Assembly: GCF_008065115.1 (NCBI RefSeq)
Contig: NZ_CP042913.1
Location: forward strand, 133,211 to 197,210
Source: Bythopirellula goksoeyrii
GTDB taxonomy: Bacteria; Planctomycetota; Planctomycetia; Pirellulales; Lacipirellulaceae
Length of the DNA stretch: 64,000 nucleotides
Reading direction: 5' to 3'
How positions within the stretch are numbered: the stretch's first letter is position 1; the number at the start of each line of letters is the position of its first letter. The notes beneath the pieces were generated by a model. The model was not told where the DNA came from. It did not search any database and worked only from the letters and a program-made list of their open reading frames with translations. Below, one piece after another: positions 18,396 to 26,648 of the stretch. The position numbers were made by a program, and so were the translations under genes.

Positions 18396-18829
18396 TTGCT
18401 TTCTTCCATGAAGGGCAAAATCGAACGGATACTAACTGCATCGAACTACGATAACGTCGTTCATTAATTATAGCGCTGAGGAGTTGCCAATCATTTCACA
18501 TTAATCCTTCGAGGGGGCATCAAGACCGGAATAACCCGACGACTCAATCTACGCACCTAGGCAATGCTCCCCCGACCTGAGCCGAAGGGCCCTACCACAA
18601 AGCATCTCCGGGTTAGTTGAGAACCACTGAGGTAGTCCGGACAGGAGCAACTCTCGGCAGCTTCATGGAATCTTAATGACTCATTAACAATCGCTCTATT
18701 TAGACAATGCTCACAAATTCTTCATAGATCCTTCACCCTGTCGCGCTAAACTCCAGCCATGGGATTGGGCTTGTAGTCCCAGTCCGTGGTTTTCAGTTTC
18801 TTAAACTTACGACAGATGGAGTGGATTTA
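18396..18829 (+). promoter_or_regulatory. Intergenic region with PHO-box-like direct repeats
   Basis: This 434-bp gap holds no convincing gene. Its right part has hexamers repeated every 11 bp: CTCACA (18710), TTCATA (18721) and TTCACC (18732). An earlier pair lies at TTAATG (18673) and TTAACA (18684). TAAACT at 18747-18752, nine bases after the last repeat, is a good -10. Direct TTNACA repeats with 11-bp pitch just before a -10 match the layout of PhoB/PhoP-activated promoters. The same pattern occurs before pstS at 51120. Regulation by phosphate is inferred, not shown. Confidence 0.5.
18757..18789 (+). other. 5'-leader stem-loop
   Basis: CCATGGGATTGGG pairs with CCCAGTCCGTGG around an eight-base loop, with G-U pairs and one bulge. 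It would lie in the transcript leader between the predicted -10 at 18747 and the start codon at 18830. It might stabilise the mRNA; it has no U-tract and does not resemble a riboswitch that I know. Confidence 0.35.
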
Positions 18830-19501
18830 ATGAGAATCTTACTGTGTGCGGCGGCTTTGGCCGCTTTGTTAAGCAGCCAGGCGATGGCTGCCTTTGACTT
18901 GCGAATTACCGAAATTTGGCCCGGAAATACCGATGGCGAGAATCTGACCGATGATTGGTTTGAAGTAACCAATTATGGTGATATGGCCTGGGTGGAAGCG
19001 ACCGACGGTAATCTCTATTTTGACGACGATTCTTTCGATGCCACTACAGCAGACCTTTTGTTTGGCGTGGATACTATTGCTCCCGGCGAGTCTGTCATCT
19101 TTGTCGATGGAAACGCAGGAACAGGGGGGATCAACACCTTTTTATGGGCCGATACTTGGGGCACTTTGGTTAGCCCACTTCCTCAAGTTGGCTCCTACGA
19201 GGGGTCCGGACTTGGTCAAGGTGGGGATGCAATCGGATTGTGGATAACTTCAGTGGCACCAACAGGGTCACCTGACATCACTGGTTCCTATCCCGACGGC
19301 AATGGCTCCCTTGGAGGTTCTTACGACCTCGTTCTCGGATCATTCAGCACAGTAGGCAATGCCGCAGGTGCTGTGGCAACTGCCGTCAACGATATCGGCG
19401 AACCTGCTATTGGCTCACCCGGCTCGGTTGGAGTCCCAGAACCAGCTAGCTTGGCATTGGTTGGCATGAGTTTGGTTGTCTTTAGCCTGCGACGCCGGTA
19501 A
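18830..19501 (+). CDS. Exported lamin-tail-domain protein with PEP-CTERM anchor
   Basis: The 223-residue product starts at ATG 18830, eight bases after GGAG; the frame extends to a GTG at 18821, which overlaps that site. It has a signal peptide (about 1-20, ending AMA) and then an LTD-like beta-sandwich (FDLRITEIWPG, DDWFEVTNYGD, IAPGESVIFVDG). The C-terminal sorting signal is VPEPASLALVGMSLVVFSLR followed by RR, the PEP-CTERM motif cleaved by an exosortase/archaeosortase-type enzyme. Lamin-tail domains occur in bacterial surface proteins, often alongside nucleases or phosphatases. PHO-like repeats upstream suggest phosphate-starvation expression. An intrinsic terminator follows. Confidence 0.82.
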   Translation: MRILLCAAALAALLSSQAMAAFDLRITEIWPGNTDGENLTDDWFEVTNYGDMAWVEATDGNLYFDDDSFDATTADLLFGVDTIAPGESVIFVDGNAGTGGINTFLWADTWGTLVSPLPQVGSYEGSGLGQGGDAIGLWITSVAPTGSPDITGSYPDGNGSLGGSYDLVLGSFSTVGNAAGAVATAVNDIGEPAIGSPGSVGVPEPASLALVGMSLVVFSLRRR

Positions 19502-19534
19502 TTACACTTCGATCTTCAATGTGACCATTAGATA

Positions 19535-19571
19535 CCCCGTTCTGAACCCTTTCAGAACGGGGATTGTTTTT
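19535..19571 (+). terminator. Intrinsic terminator after the PEP-CTERM gene
   Basis: CCCCGTTCTGA (19535-19545) pairs perfectly with TCAGAACGGGG (19552-19562) around a six-base loop and is followed by ATTGTTTTTAT. It lies 34 bp after the stop at 19501 and just upstream of the next gene, so the two PEP-CTERM genes are probably transcribed separately. Confidence 0.9.
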
Positions 19572-19594
19572 ATACGAATTCAAGGACAATTCCT

Positions 19595-20440
19595 ATGACT
19601 AACCCAATATTACGCTGCGTACTGGTCTTAATTGCGGGACTATCTTCTCAGTCCAATACCTTCGCTATTAGCTTTCACTTTGGTACCGACATTGGGGGCG
19701 AGAACAATGCTTACGTGGGACAACCCATGGCGAATATTGTCTCTGAGGGCACTACAGCAACTTTCATGGCTGCACCTATAGGCACCTTGTTAGACGATAG
19801 CGACGCACAAGGACTAGGTATCGATTCAAGAAGTCTATCAGATGCAATCGATGGGACTGCAACAGGTGACAGAACTAAATTCAATCTTCTCGAAGGAAGC
19901 CACAATTCGACCAGCCTTGGTGAGTCTCTCACTTTCTCATTCAATCAGGCAGGTGTACTCAACGACATCTTGTTTGATGGCGTTAAAGACGAGACACTCG
20001 AATACTTCATATTGACCTTTCCCAATGGATATCAGATCACTATCTTTGACTCCCAGGCCGAATACCGACTCGATCTACAAGGATATCATCTGACCGACTT
20101 GAACGTGCCAAACCCTATCGAGTGTCAATTCGAGGACGATGATTTAACAGGGATCAACTATCCATACCTTGCGGATGAGGTATTTACACTCACCTATGGC
20201 GAAGGCAACTATGCCGATGTGCCGAACTACAGGACCAATCCACGTTTTCCTCAATTTCCCAATGACGTGGGAGACGGATCGCGACTCCAGGGCATCGTAG
20301 TGACCTCGATCCCCGAGCCAACAAGTGTCCTGCTGTTCCTGCTTAGCTGCGGAGGTTTGACGATGTGGCGACACCCAGGCGGTAGTGCAAATCATTCCGA
20401 AATCAATTCTTCGCCATTCCGCGTACATAGAGCGAAATAG
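19595..20440 (+). CDS. PEP-CTERM sorting domain protein, function unknown
   Basis: A 281-residue exported protein. The signal peptide is about 1-24 (LIAGLSSQSNTFA). The mature domain is acidic and beta-rich (FHFGTDIGGENNAYVGQP, SLTFSFNQAGVLNDILFDGV) with no named family. The PEP-CTERM signal reads IPEPTSVLLFLLSCGGLTMW, but the protein continues about 25 residues past it (HPGGSANHSEINSS...), which is longer than usual after the anchor. The 3' end overlaps the convergent DUF1559 gene by 49 bp, so the ancestral stop may have been lost and the tail read into the neighbour. Confidence 0.75.
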   Translation: MTNPILRCVLVLIAGLSSQSNTFAISFHFGTDIGGENNAYVGQPMANIVSEGTTATFMAAPIGTLLDDSDAQGLGIDSRSLSDAIDGTATGDRTKFNLLEGSHNSTSLGESLTFSFNQAGVLNDILFDGVKDETLEYFILTFPNGYQITIFDSQAEYRLDLQGYHLTDLNVPNPIECQFEDDDLTGINYPYLADEVFTLTYGEGNYADVPNYRTNPRFPQFPNDVGDGSRLQGIVVTSIPEPTSVLLFLLSCGGLTMWRHPGGSANHSEINSSPFRVHRAK

Positions 20441-21465
20441 ACGTCACGCTCAGTGTCGTCCCGCAGGAATTGCACCGAGCCATCGCAGCGAAGCGTCTGA
20501 ACGCCGCCAGGATGGTCAGAGAAGAATTCCTCATAAGCAAATTGATACTTGGCAGCGGGATTAATCGCCGAGATCTTTTCCCCACAAACAGGACTCTCAG
20601 GATCTAGCTTCACTCGGCTAATATTCTTATCACTAGCCCAGGCGCCTGAAAACTCGTCCGTTGACAACGTATTCTCGCCGTTGCATTTGAGACCTTCCTC
20701 AGCACCGCGACCGCTCGATTCGCCAATCAGGATAGTGTAAGTGGCACCATCGGTAATCTCTTTGAACCGAACTACTGCGGATGAGCATGTTTCATTCTTG
20801 TTTAAACAGAGCCCCCCCGATTGCAAATACATCAGAATTCCCCGATCCAGTTTAAGGCTCGTGAAATTGCTCCCTCCTTCAGTCCCGTACGTAATTCCTG
20901 AGACTTTGTTTATGACATCCCAATCAGGTCCACGGATTCCCATATAATCAATGGTACCAAGTCCATTGCCCGTATGACCGGAGGAGCCTGAGGCCTCTGG
21001 CAGGCCAGTGAGTCGACCATCGTTTCCTCGAAAATTCTGTATGCGACCTGTACTAGGGCAACGATAGACATCGATCACCGTATTGGACGGCCCCGTGAGA
21101 TCTGGGCGGTTGTTTGGTAATTCGGTTACACCAAACTTTAGATCGAATTGATTGAATACGCTTTGCTGCTCGATGTAGGGCAGATGCCAAACCGACCAGG
21201 AGAGGGCACGCTTTTCCGTAAGTCCGGCAGGCTTAAATTGCCCGGGTGGAAAGCTCTTGCGTGAACTCTCGTAGTTGAGCATGCCCAATCCTATCTGCTT
21301 CAGGTTGCTCATGCACTGGGCCCTGCGGGCTGCCTCACGAGCAGACTGAATTGCCGGTAACAAGAGAGCAACTAGCACTCCAATAATGGCGATAACAACC
21401 AACAACTCGACCAAGGTGAACGCTTTGAGCGAGCCACACGGTCGGCGCTTTTTAGTACGAAACAT
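20392..21465 (-). CDS. DUF1559 protein with type IV pilin-like N-terminus
   Basis: The product has 357 residues from ATG 21465, which follows TTGGAGG; the frame is open further upstream but has no ribosome site. The N-terminus is a prepilin peptidase/methylation signal (KAFTLVELLVVIAIIGVLVA, then LLLPAIQSAREAARR). The C-terminal domain has the DUF1559 hallmarks IGLGMLNYESSRKSFPPG, ITDGATYTILIGE and FFSDHPGGVQTLRCDGSVQFL. These proteins are hugely expanded in Planctomycetes and are secreted by a type II/IV pilin-like route; their roles are largely unknown. It lies between two PEP-CTERM genes. The next gene (PEP-CTERM/dockerin) is on the same strand 52 bp upstream, so they may form a unit. Confidence 0.92.
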   Translation of the reverse strand: MFRTKKRRPCGSLKAFTLVELLVVIAIIGVLVALLLPAIQSAREAARRAQCMSNLKQIGLGMLNYESSRKSFPPGQFKPAGLTEKRALSWSVWHLPYIEQQSVFNQFDLKFGVTELPNNRPDLTGPSNTVIDVYRCPSTGRIQNFRGNDGRLTGLPEASGSSGHTGNGLGTIDYMGIRGPDWDVINKVSGITYGTEGGSNFTSLKLDRGILMYLQSGGLCLNKNETCSSAVVRFKEITDGATYTILIGESSGRGAEEGLKCNGENTLSTDEFSGAWASDKNISRVKLDPESPVCGEKISAINPAAKYQFAYEEFFSDHPGGVQTLRCDGSVQFLRDDTERDVYFALCTRNGEELISE

Positions 21466-21517
21466 AGATGCCTCCAAGCAATGATTTACTCGTATCAGAT
21501 TCCACAGGATCGAAATT

Positions 21518-22789
21518 TTATTCGCGGCGCTTCCGCCATAAGGCGACACTTCCCAAAACCAAGAGAACAAGGGAGGACGGTTCAGGGACGGCTACTACAA
21601 TGCCAACCAAAGCACCTGCCCCTGTCCCGTAGTTGGTACGCCAAAGTGCTAAATCTGCACCCTCAACGGTACGGTCTCCATTCGCGTCACCATGCCGGCG
21701 GGTAGCATGTTGACCATCACCGAATCCAAAATTTCGCTGCCAAGTGAGAAAATCGCTGCCGTCGACATCACCGTCGAAGACATATTGGTCACCATTGTAG
21801 ATTGCATCGAAATCGCCATCTTCGATATAGAGATTGGCTGACCCCATAGTTCCTGTAAGGTTCATGCTATAGGGGACTCCCTGACTGGTCTCTACGAATT
21901 GTCCAACTGCATCAACTCCGTGCGGCTCAGCAGATTGTCGAAAGTCACCGGTGCTTTGATATCCAGATGCATTGTCGTTGGTCAGATTGCTGACATGCCA
22001 GTCGTCGGCGGACGATCCTGTGCTGTTGCCCCAGCGGCCGAAATACTCGATTTCGAATCCTGCATCGATAAAGGTGGCACCTGCAGGGACATTGCCGCCA
22101 CCATCAGGCGTCCCAGCGCTAAAGTTGATGGGTGCGTATAGGAGCCCATTGATATCGCTGGCTTCTCCATTGATTCCAATGGAATCGAAAACTGTCCAGC
22201 TATCGAGAATTGTTCCTGCATCAAGCTCGTTGTCATCATCGACATCTAGATCGATCAAGGGATCAGGCAAAGCGGGGATAAATGGGATTGTTGCTGAGCC
22301 TCCGTTGTTCTTCACCAGCATAAACGTGCCGCCGCTGTTCTCTAGAACGCCATTGTTACCTTCGTCAGAGAATCCAACGGAGCTAGTCGTAGGCCCCGAC
22401 CCCCAGGTAAAGCTACTCAGAGTATTGTCCAGATTAGTAGCCTGCGAATCGAAGGCTGAATAATTTCCTCCCGCTTGGCGCAGTGTTAGAAAACCGTTTG
22501 CTCCCAGAAATGGAGTACTCAAACTACCCAGGTCGAATATCGCTTCGATCTCGCCTGGATTGGCAGTAGCACTGGTTTCATTTTCTAGCACGATCAGATA
22601 GTGATCAGCCAAAGATGCATTTGGCAGCCCACGCAGTTCGACATACTCGAACACTAGATCACCAGAACTACCGGGGGGATCGAGATAGATTTCATTGATG
22701 AACATCTGGCCAATACTGGCCTGCGAATTCACAGTGCAAAGCAAAAAGCAAGCAAAACCTGATTGCCGCAACGTCCTCATTAAATGCAT
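21518..22789 (-). CDS. Surface protein with LTD-like domain, dockerin repeats and PEP-CTERM
   Basis: A 423-residue exported protein. The signal peptide is about 1-25. The N-terminal domain resembles a lamin-tail domain (MFINEIYLDPPG, FEYVELRGLPNASLADHYLI). Near the C-terminus there are two calcium-binding dockerin type I repeats: FDGDVDGSDFLTWQRNFG, then GDANGDRTVEGADLALWRTN. The PEP-CTERM anchor is VPEPSSLVLLVLGSVALWRK. Dockerin plus PEP-CTERM is the common planctomycete surface architecture, probably for display of binding or catalytic modules. No cohesin or exosortase gene is in the window. It is divergent from the choice-of-anchor I gene. Confidence 0.88.
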   Translation of the reverse strand: MHLMRTLRQSGFACFLLCTVNSQASIGQMFINEIYLDPPGSSGDLVFEYVELRGLPNASLADHYLIVLENETSATANPGEIEAIFDLGSLSTPFLGANGFLTLRQAGGNYSAFDSQATNLDNTLSSFTWGSGPTTSSVGFSDEGNNGVLENSGGTFMLVKNNGGSATIPFIPALPDPLIDLDVDDDNELDAGTILDSWTVFDSIGINGEASDINGLLYAPINFSAGTPDGGGNVPAGATFIDAGFEIEYFGRWGNSTGSSADDWHVSNLTNDNASGYQSTGDFRQSAEPHGVDAVGQFVETSQGVPYSMNLTGTMGSANLYIEDGDFDAIYNGDQYVFDGDVDGSDFLTWQRNFGFGDGQHATRRHGDANGDRTVEGADLALWRTNYGTGAGALVGIVVAVPEPSSLVLLVLGSVALWRKRRE

Positions 22790-22927
22790 TTCTTTGTTCC
22801 AAAGTTTTCATGATTCACACGTCCTTCGTGCGCAAGGTCACCAGGGTTGGTGATATGCGCTCATCGTATCGTCGCTTGCATGCGTCACAACGCCCTAGGC
22901 TCGACATCCTTCAAAAATCATCACTTC

Positions 22928-22986
22928 TTCACAATTCAATAACATTCCCTGCATACAGTCTTAACAATCCTTTAACAAACTAGACC
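22928..22986 (+). promoter_or_regulatory. PHO-box-like repeats upstream of the choice-of-anchor I gene
   Basis: TTAACA (22961-22966), five bases, TTAACA (22972-22977) is a perfect direct repeat with 11-bp pitch, the same form as the Bacillus PhoP box. A weaker pair TTCACA (22928) and ATAACA (22939) precedes it. TAGACC at 22981 could be part of a -10 but sits only three bases after the repeat. The 23023 gene, a phosphatase-related beta-propeller, is the likely target. Confidence 0.5.
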
Positions 22987-23022
22987 CATCGACAGAACGT
23001 CGGGCGAGTGAAATGATCAAGT

Positions 23023-24681
23023 TTGCACAGGAACCCACCATCTGGTGAGTCGAAACAACGGGACCTTCGCGTGATAACTTTAAGTAAAGTTTGCTTTATT
23101 GCAGTTTGCGCTACGCAATTCCTACTACCTAAATCACAGGCAAGTGATCTCGTCGCTGAACTCGGCTGGCGATACGCAGCCCCTAGTGAATCTTGCGAGA
23201 TTGCTGCGCATTGCTCGGAGACTCACAAGCTATTCGTAACTACAGGAGTCGGGATCGATGTGGTCGATGTCTCCACGGGACAGCAAACAGGTAGCATAGA
23301 GCATCCTGCTGGGTATCACCCGACCAGTGTTACTTGTTCAGGGGGAATGCTGGCTGTTGCTTGGGCTGCGGATGATAAGCACGAAAAAGGGATCATCACG
23401 ATCTACGATTCGAATCAATTGGTCGAATTGGCAACTTCTTCAGCAGGCTTTCTACCTGACATGGTCACTTTCACACCAGATGGCAAGAGTTTATTAGTCG
23501 CCAACGAAGGGGAGCCGAATGACGACTACTCCTTTGATCCCGAAGGTTCAGTCACAATCATCACTCCTGGTGATGATTGGCAAGATGCCTCCGCGCGAGA
23601 AGTCCGCTTCACAAAGTTCGATTCGCAGAAAAAGCAACTGATCGCTGATGGAGTTCGTGTCTTTGGCCCCAATCAGGGCAACGACGATGGAATCGCAAGT
23701 GTCGCCCAGGACCTAGAACCAGAATACATTGCCGTCAGTGCCGACTCCAAGAAAGCTTGGATTACGCTGCAAGAGAATAATGCAATCGCAGAATTGGACA
23801 TCGAACATGCTGAGATCACTACGATCTATCCACTAGGACTGAAGGATTTTCGAGTACGAGGTAATAATTCAGTAACAAGACTCGTTTCTGCCTCAGCGGG
23901 TACAGGGCTCGATGTAAGTGACCAGGACGGTGGAGTCCGAATTCGACACTGGCCTGTAGCTGGATTATTTCAGCCTGACGGCATTGCGACTTTTGAGCAC
24001 AAAGATGAATCCTATCTCGTAACGGCCAACGAGGGCGATCCACGTTACTATGCCAATTTTTGCGAACCGATTCTAATCGGCTCAATCGCAGATAATGGTA
24101 TACTCGTGGATCGCAACAACCCTGCACGTCATTTGACGAACCATCCCGATCTGGCTCGGTTAGAGATTTCTCGATCGGCAGGGGATCTGGACGGCGACGG
24201 CGATCTTGACGAATTCGTCTGCTTTGGCACCAGGTCGTTTTCTATTTGGCGACGAACCCCTGATGAACTGGAACTCGTTTTCGACAGTGGCAACGGATTT
24301 GAGCAAACCGTCGCACGTGAGGCCCCCCATCTGTTCAATGTCGATAGCTATCTGCCTAGTGTTCCAGACAATCGCAGCACAACTCGTGGCCCTGAACCTG
24401 AAAACGTCACTCTCATTTCGCTCGATAGAAGACACATCGCTGCTATTAGCTTGGAACGAACAGGGGGCGTAATGTTTTATGATGTTTCCAACCCTCGTTC
24501 CCCAAGTTTTCTCGGCTACTTGCAACCAAATGCTGAGCCAGAACTTCGAGATCGTGCGCCAGAGGGGCTTCTCTTCATTCCTGCTTCGCAGAATCCACTC
24601 CACAAACCACTGTTAGTCGTCTGCAATGAAGGGAGTGGCACCATGACGGCTCACACTCTTTCGCTCAATGTAGCGGAATAA
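23023..24681 (+). CDS. Exported choice-of-anchor I beta-propeller protein
   Basis: The 552-residue reading frame begins at TTG 23023. GTG 23071, directly before the hydrophobic signal segment ([20 protein letters not shown], ending SQAS), is an equally likely start. The mature protein has repeated beta-propeller blades, with [67 protein letters not shown] and a late APEGLLFIP...[11 protein letters not shown]. This is the choice-of-anchor I pattern. Family members occur fused to alkaline phosphatase/nuclease domains and as free secreted proteins, which fits the PHO-like repeats just upstream. No anchor such as PEP-CTERM is present here, so it is probably periplasmic or secreted. Catalytic activity is not established. 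Confidence 0.8.
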   Translation: MHRNPPSGESKQRDLRVITLSKVCFIAVCATQFLLPKSQASDLVAELGWRYAAPSESCEIAAHCSETHKLFVTTGVGIDVVDVSTGQQTGSIEHPAGYHPTSVTCSGGMLAVAWAADDKHEKGIITIYDSNQLVELATSSAGFLPDMVTFTPDGKSLLVANEGEPNDDYSFDPEGSVTIITPGDDWQDASAREVRFTKFDSQKKQLIADGVRVFGPNQGNDDGIASVAQDLEPEYIAVSADSKKAWITLQENNAIAELDIEHAEITTIYPLGLKDFRVRGNNSVTRLVSASAGTGLDVSDQDGGVRIRHWPVAGLFQPDGIATFEHKDESYLVTANEGDPRYYANFCEPILIGSIADNGILVDRNNPARHLTNHPDLARLEISRSAGDLDGDGDLDEFVCFGTRSFSIWRRTPDELELVFDSGNGFEQTVAREAPHLFNVDSYLPSVPDNRSTTRGPEPENVTLISLDRRHIAAISLERTGGVMFYDVSNPRSPSFLGYLQPNAEPELRDRAPEGLLFIPASQNPLHKPLLVVCNEGSGTMTAHTLSLNVAE

Positions 24682-24684
24682 CTC

Positions 24685-25362
24685 TCAGACATGCTCCACG
24701 AGTTGTCCATTATCAAGGTGCAAGCGGCGTTGCATTGAATCGGCCAATTGCTGGCTGTGTGTCACCGCGACGAGCATCGACTCCTGCTCGACTTGTAACT
24801 CTAGCAGCAATCGGGAAACCTCCTCAGCGGTTCTGCTATCGAGATTTCCCGTGGGTTCGTCGGCCAGCACAAGTATCGGCTTGCGTACAAGAGCCCTGGC
24901 GATAGCGACTCGTTGTTTTTCGCCGCCAGAGAGTTGGGCCGGTCGATGTAGTAGTCGATCCGCTAGGCCTACTCGACCGATGAGCTGAGTCGCTTCATCA
25001 ATTTCAACTGCGCCCGCCGAACCACTCGCCAGAAATGGTACTAACACATTTTCCAGTACCGTACATTGCGGCAGCAGGTGATGATCCTGGAATATAAACC
25101 CAATCTGCCGACTGCGAAACTCCGCCAATTGTGGCTCAGGTAATTGAAAGGGATCCGCGTCTCCAATTTTCAACGTTCCTGAACTAGGTTGATCCAAAGT
25201 GCCAAGAATAGCTAGAAGAGTACTTTTTCCCGAACCGCTAGGGCCCAGGATCGCCAGATTCTCACTGGCAGCAAGGCTCAAAGAAACATCGACAAGAACA
25301 TCCAGCTCAGAATCTGGAGTCGAGTAAGACTTCGAGAGTGAATCTGCTAGTAGGGAAACCAT
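24685..25362 (-). CDS. LolD-like ABC transporter ATP-binding protein
   Basis: The predicted 225-residue ATPase has Walker [11 protein letters not shown]-loop IFQDHHLLP, signature [15 protein letters not shown] and Walker [13 protein letters not shown]. The conserved TVLENVLVP and the spacing are those of the LolD/MacB/FtsE-like subgroup that work with FtsX-type permeases. ATG 25362 ([11 protein letters not shown]) is chosen; the frame extends upstream to 25440 and would overlap the thioesterase gene. No permease gene is adjacent, which is unusual for this family. The thioesterase gene 67 bp upstream is on the same strand and may be co-transcribed. Confidence 0.85.
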   Translation of the reverse strand: MVSLLADSLSKSYSTPDSELDVLVDVSLSLAASENLAILGPSGSGKSTLLAILGTLDQPSSGTLKIGDADPFQLPEPQLAEFRSRQIGFIFQDHHLLPQCTVLENVLVPFLASGSAGAVEIDEATQLIGRVGLADRLLHRPAQLSGGEKQRVAIARALVRKPILVLADEPTGNLDSRTAEEVSRLLLELQVEQESMLVAVTHSQQLADSMQRRLHLDNGQLVEHV

Positions 25363-25429
25363 GCCATCATTCTGACAGGCCCAAGGCATGAGGCCAAGCA
25401 TCCTTGATAAAGAACAAGCGGGGCAAAGA

Positions 25430-25849
25430 TTAGGCGACAAAAGCCAGCAACTTCTCTCGAACCTCTGTGGGCAGTGGAACCGAAGTTATCGCCTTGCCTG
25501 GTGTCACCCGGCAACAAACACAAGTGATTTTTCCTACAGCGATCTCTCGGCCGTTCGAAGCCATCTCGAATGAATAGGTGATGCTCTTCTTCCCAAGACG
25601 TTCCACGAGAATGGAAATATCGAGCACCTCCTCACAACGAACGGGCGAGAGGTAATCGCAAGAGGCGGCAACTCGAGGGTAACTGATCGTCTCCCCGTCG
25701 ATTTGAGAGTGAACACTGAAACCTAGAGATCGAACGAATTCATGCTCCGCAGATTCCATGTACTGAAAAAAGGCCGCGAAATGCATGATTCCGGCCATAT
25801 CCGTGTCGTGGAACTCCACGAGTCGCTGGGTACGGAAAGGCTCGGTCAT
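25430..25849 (-). CDS. Hotdog-fold acyl-CoA thioesterase (YbgC/4HBT-like)
   Basis: A 139-residue single hotdog domain. The N-terminal VEFHDTDMAGIMHFAAFFQY carries the D-x-D-x-x-G-x-x catalytic pattern of 4-hydroxybenzoyl-CoA/YbgC thioesterases. The helix MESAEHEFVRSLGF follows, then SCDYLSPVRCEEVLDI and SITYSFEM. It should hydrolyse an acyl- or aryl-CoA in the cytoplasm; the substrate is unknown. The ATG has no Shine-Dalgarno. Instead the leader reads GGATCACCTCCT just before it, which is identical to the 3' end of 16S rRNA. A 109-bp palindrome begins 12 bp upstream of the start. Confidence 0.85.
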   Translation of the reverse strand: MTEPFRTQRLVEFHDTDMAGIMHFAAFFQYMESAEHEFVRSLGFSVHSQIDGETISYPRVAASCDYLSPVRCEEVLDISILVERLGKKSITYSFEMASNGREIAVGKITCVCCRVTPGKAITSVPLPTEVREKLLAFVA

Positions 25850-25861
25850 GAGGAGGTGATC

Positions 25862-25970
25862 CTAGTGCTTTGACAACTCTTAAAATTAGGGCGCGAGACG
25901 TCACAACTCTTTTACAAGTTTAAGTTTGCGACGTCTCGCACCCTAATTCTTAGCAAAGACAAAGCACTAG
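25862..25970. repeat. 109-bp imperfect palindrome with CTAGTGCTTTG ends
   Basis: The termini CTAGTGCTTTG (25862-25872) and CAAAGCACTAG (25960-25970) are perfect inverted repeats. The interior also pairs: AATTAGGGCGCGAGACGTC against GACGTCTCGCACCCTAATT, leaving a short centre around TTTTACAAG. The element is non-coding, lies between rpsR and the thioesterase gene, and would fold into one long hairpin. It looks like a MITE or REP-like dispersed element; copy number cannot be judged from this window. Confidence 0.65.
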
Positions 25971-26001
25971 ATCGTCACCGCACCAGTAAGATGCGCTAGC
26001 C

Positions 26002-26268
26002 TCAGCTACCGACGTAAGGCATCAATGCCATAAATCGGGCACGCTTGACCGCCTTGGAAACGGCGTGTTGGCTGGTCGCTTGGCAACCGGTCTTGCGACG
26101 GCTAACAATGCGACCGTGGCGATTGGTCAGCTTGCTGAGCATATCCAAGTCTTTGTAGTCGACAAACATCGGCCGAGGACGCTCACCATCGATGCAGATG
26201 GGGTCTCTCTTAGCAACCTTCTTAGTGACTTTACGCTTCTGAAATCGGGGAGATCGGGCAGGTTTCAC
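26002..26268 (-). CDS. rpsR: 30S ribosomal protein bS18
   Basis: An 88-residue basic protein with the bS18 core: DYKDLDMLSKLTNRHGRIVS, then RRKTGCQATSQHAVSKAVKR and ARFMALMPYV. It binds the central domain of the small ribosomal subunit together with bS6. The N-terminal extension (MKPARSPRFQKRKVTKKVAK) is basic, and a single CIDG remains where zinc-binding S18 forms have cysteines. It starts at GTG 26268. In most bacteria rpsR sits between rpsF/ssb and rplI; here it stands alone. Confidence 0.96.
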   Translation of the reverse strand: MKPARSPRFQKRKVTKKVAKRDPICIDGERPRPMFVDYKDLDMLSKLTNRHGRIVSRRKTGCQATSQHAVSKAVKRARFMALMPYVGS

Positions 26269-26648
26269 AGGGTAACAATCCTCACAGGACAGCAGGGTTC
26301 ATTGAGTAACAATTCCACATTCTACCAATTCAATCATCGCTTGCAATCGGAAATTCTGCTGAAAACACCCTTGAAAGTGCGGATCAAACGTCGTTTTCGA
26401 TGGCATTTTGCTCATGGAAAGGCCACGTTGTGACCTACAATTGTCGGGTGCACTCCTGAGATGGGGCCGAGTACCGGCTCGATTGCACGACTTGTATTTG
26501 CTGCCAAAGTTTCCCTTCCTACTTAGAGATCGACTATAATGGAACAAGTCGGAATGAGCAGTCTTGTCTGAGATCAATCTGCTGCAATTTGATCTTGTTC
26601 AACCTGCCTGCAACTCGCCCTTCTCGGTGAACAGAGAAACTGAGTACC

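Noticed and set aside
18480-18670. Possible riboswitch in the long leader region upstream of 18830
   Set aside because: Scattered GC-rich words occur (GAACCACTGAGG, GGGGGCATC), but no complete cobalamin or other riboswitch core could be assembled by eye.
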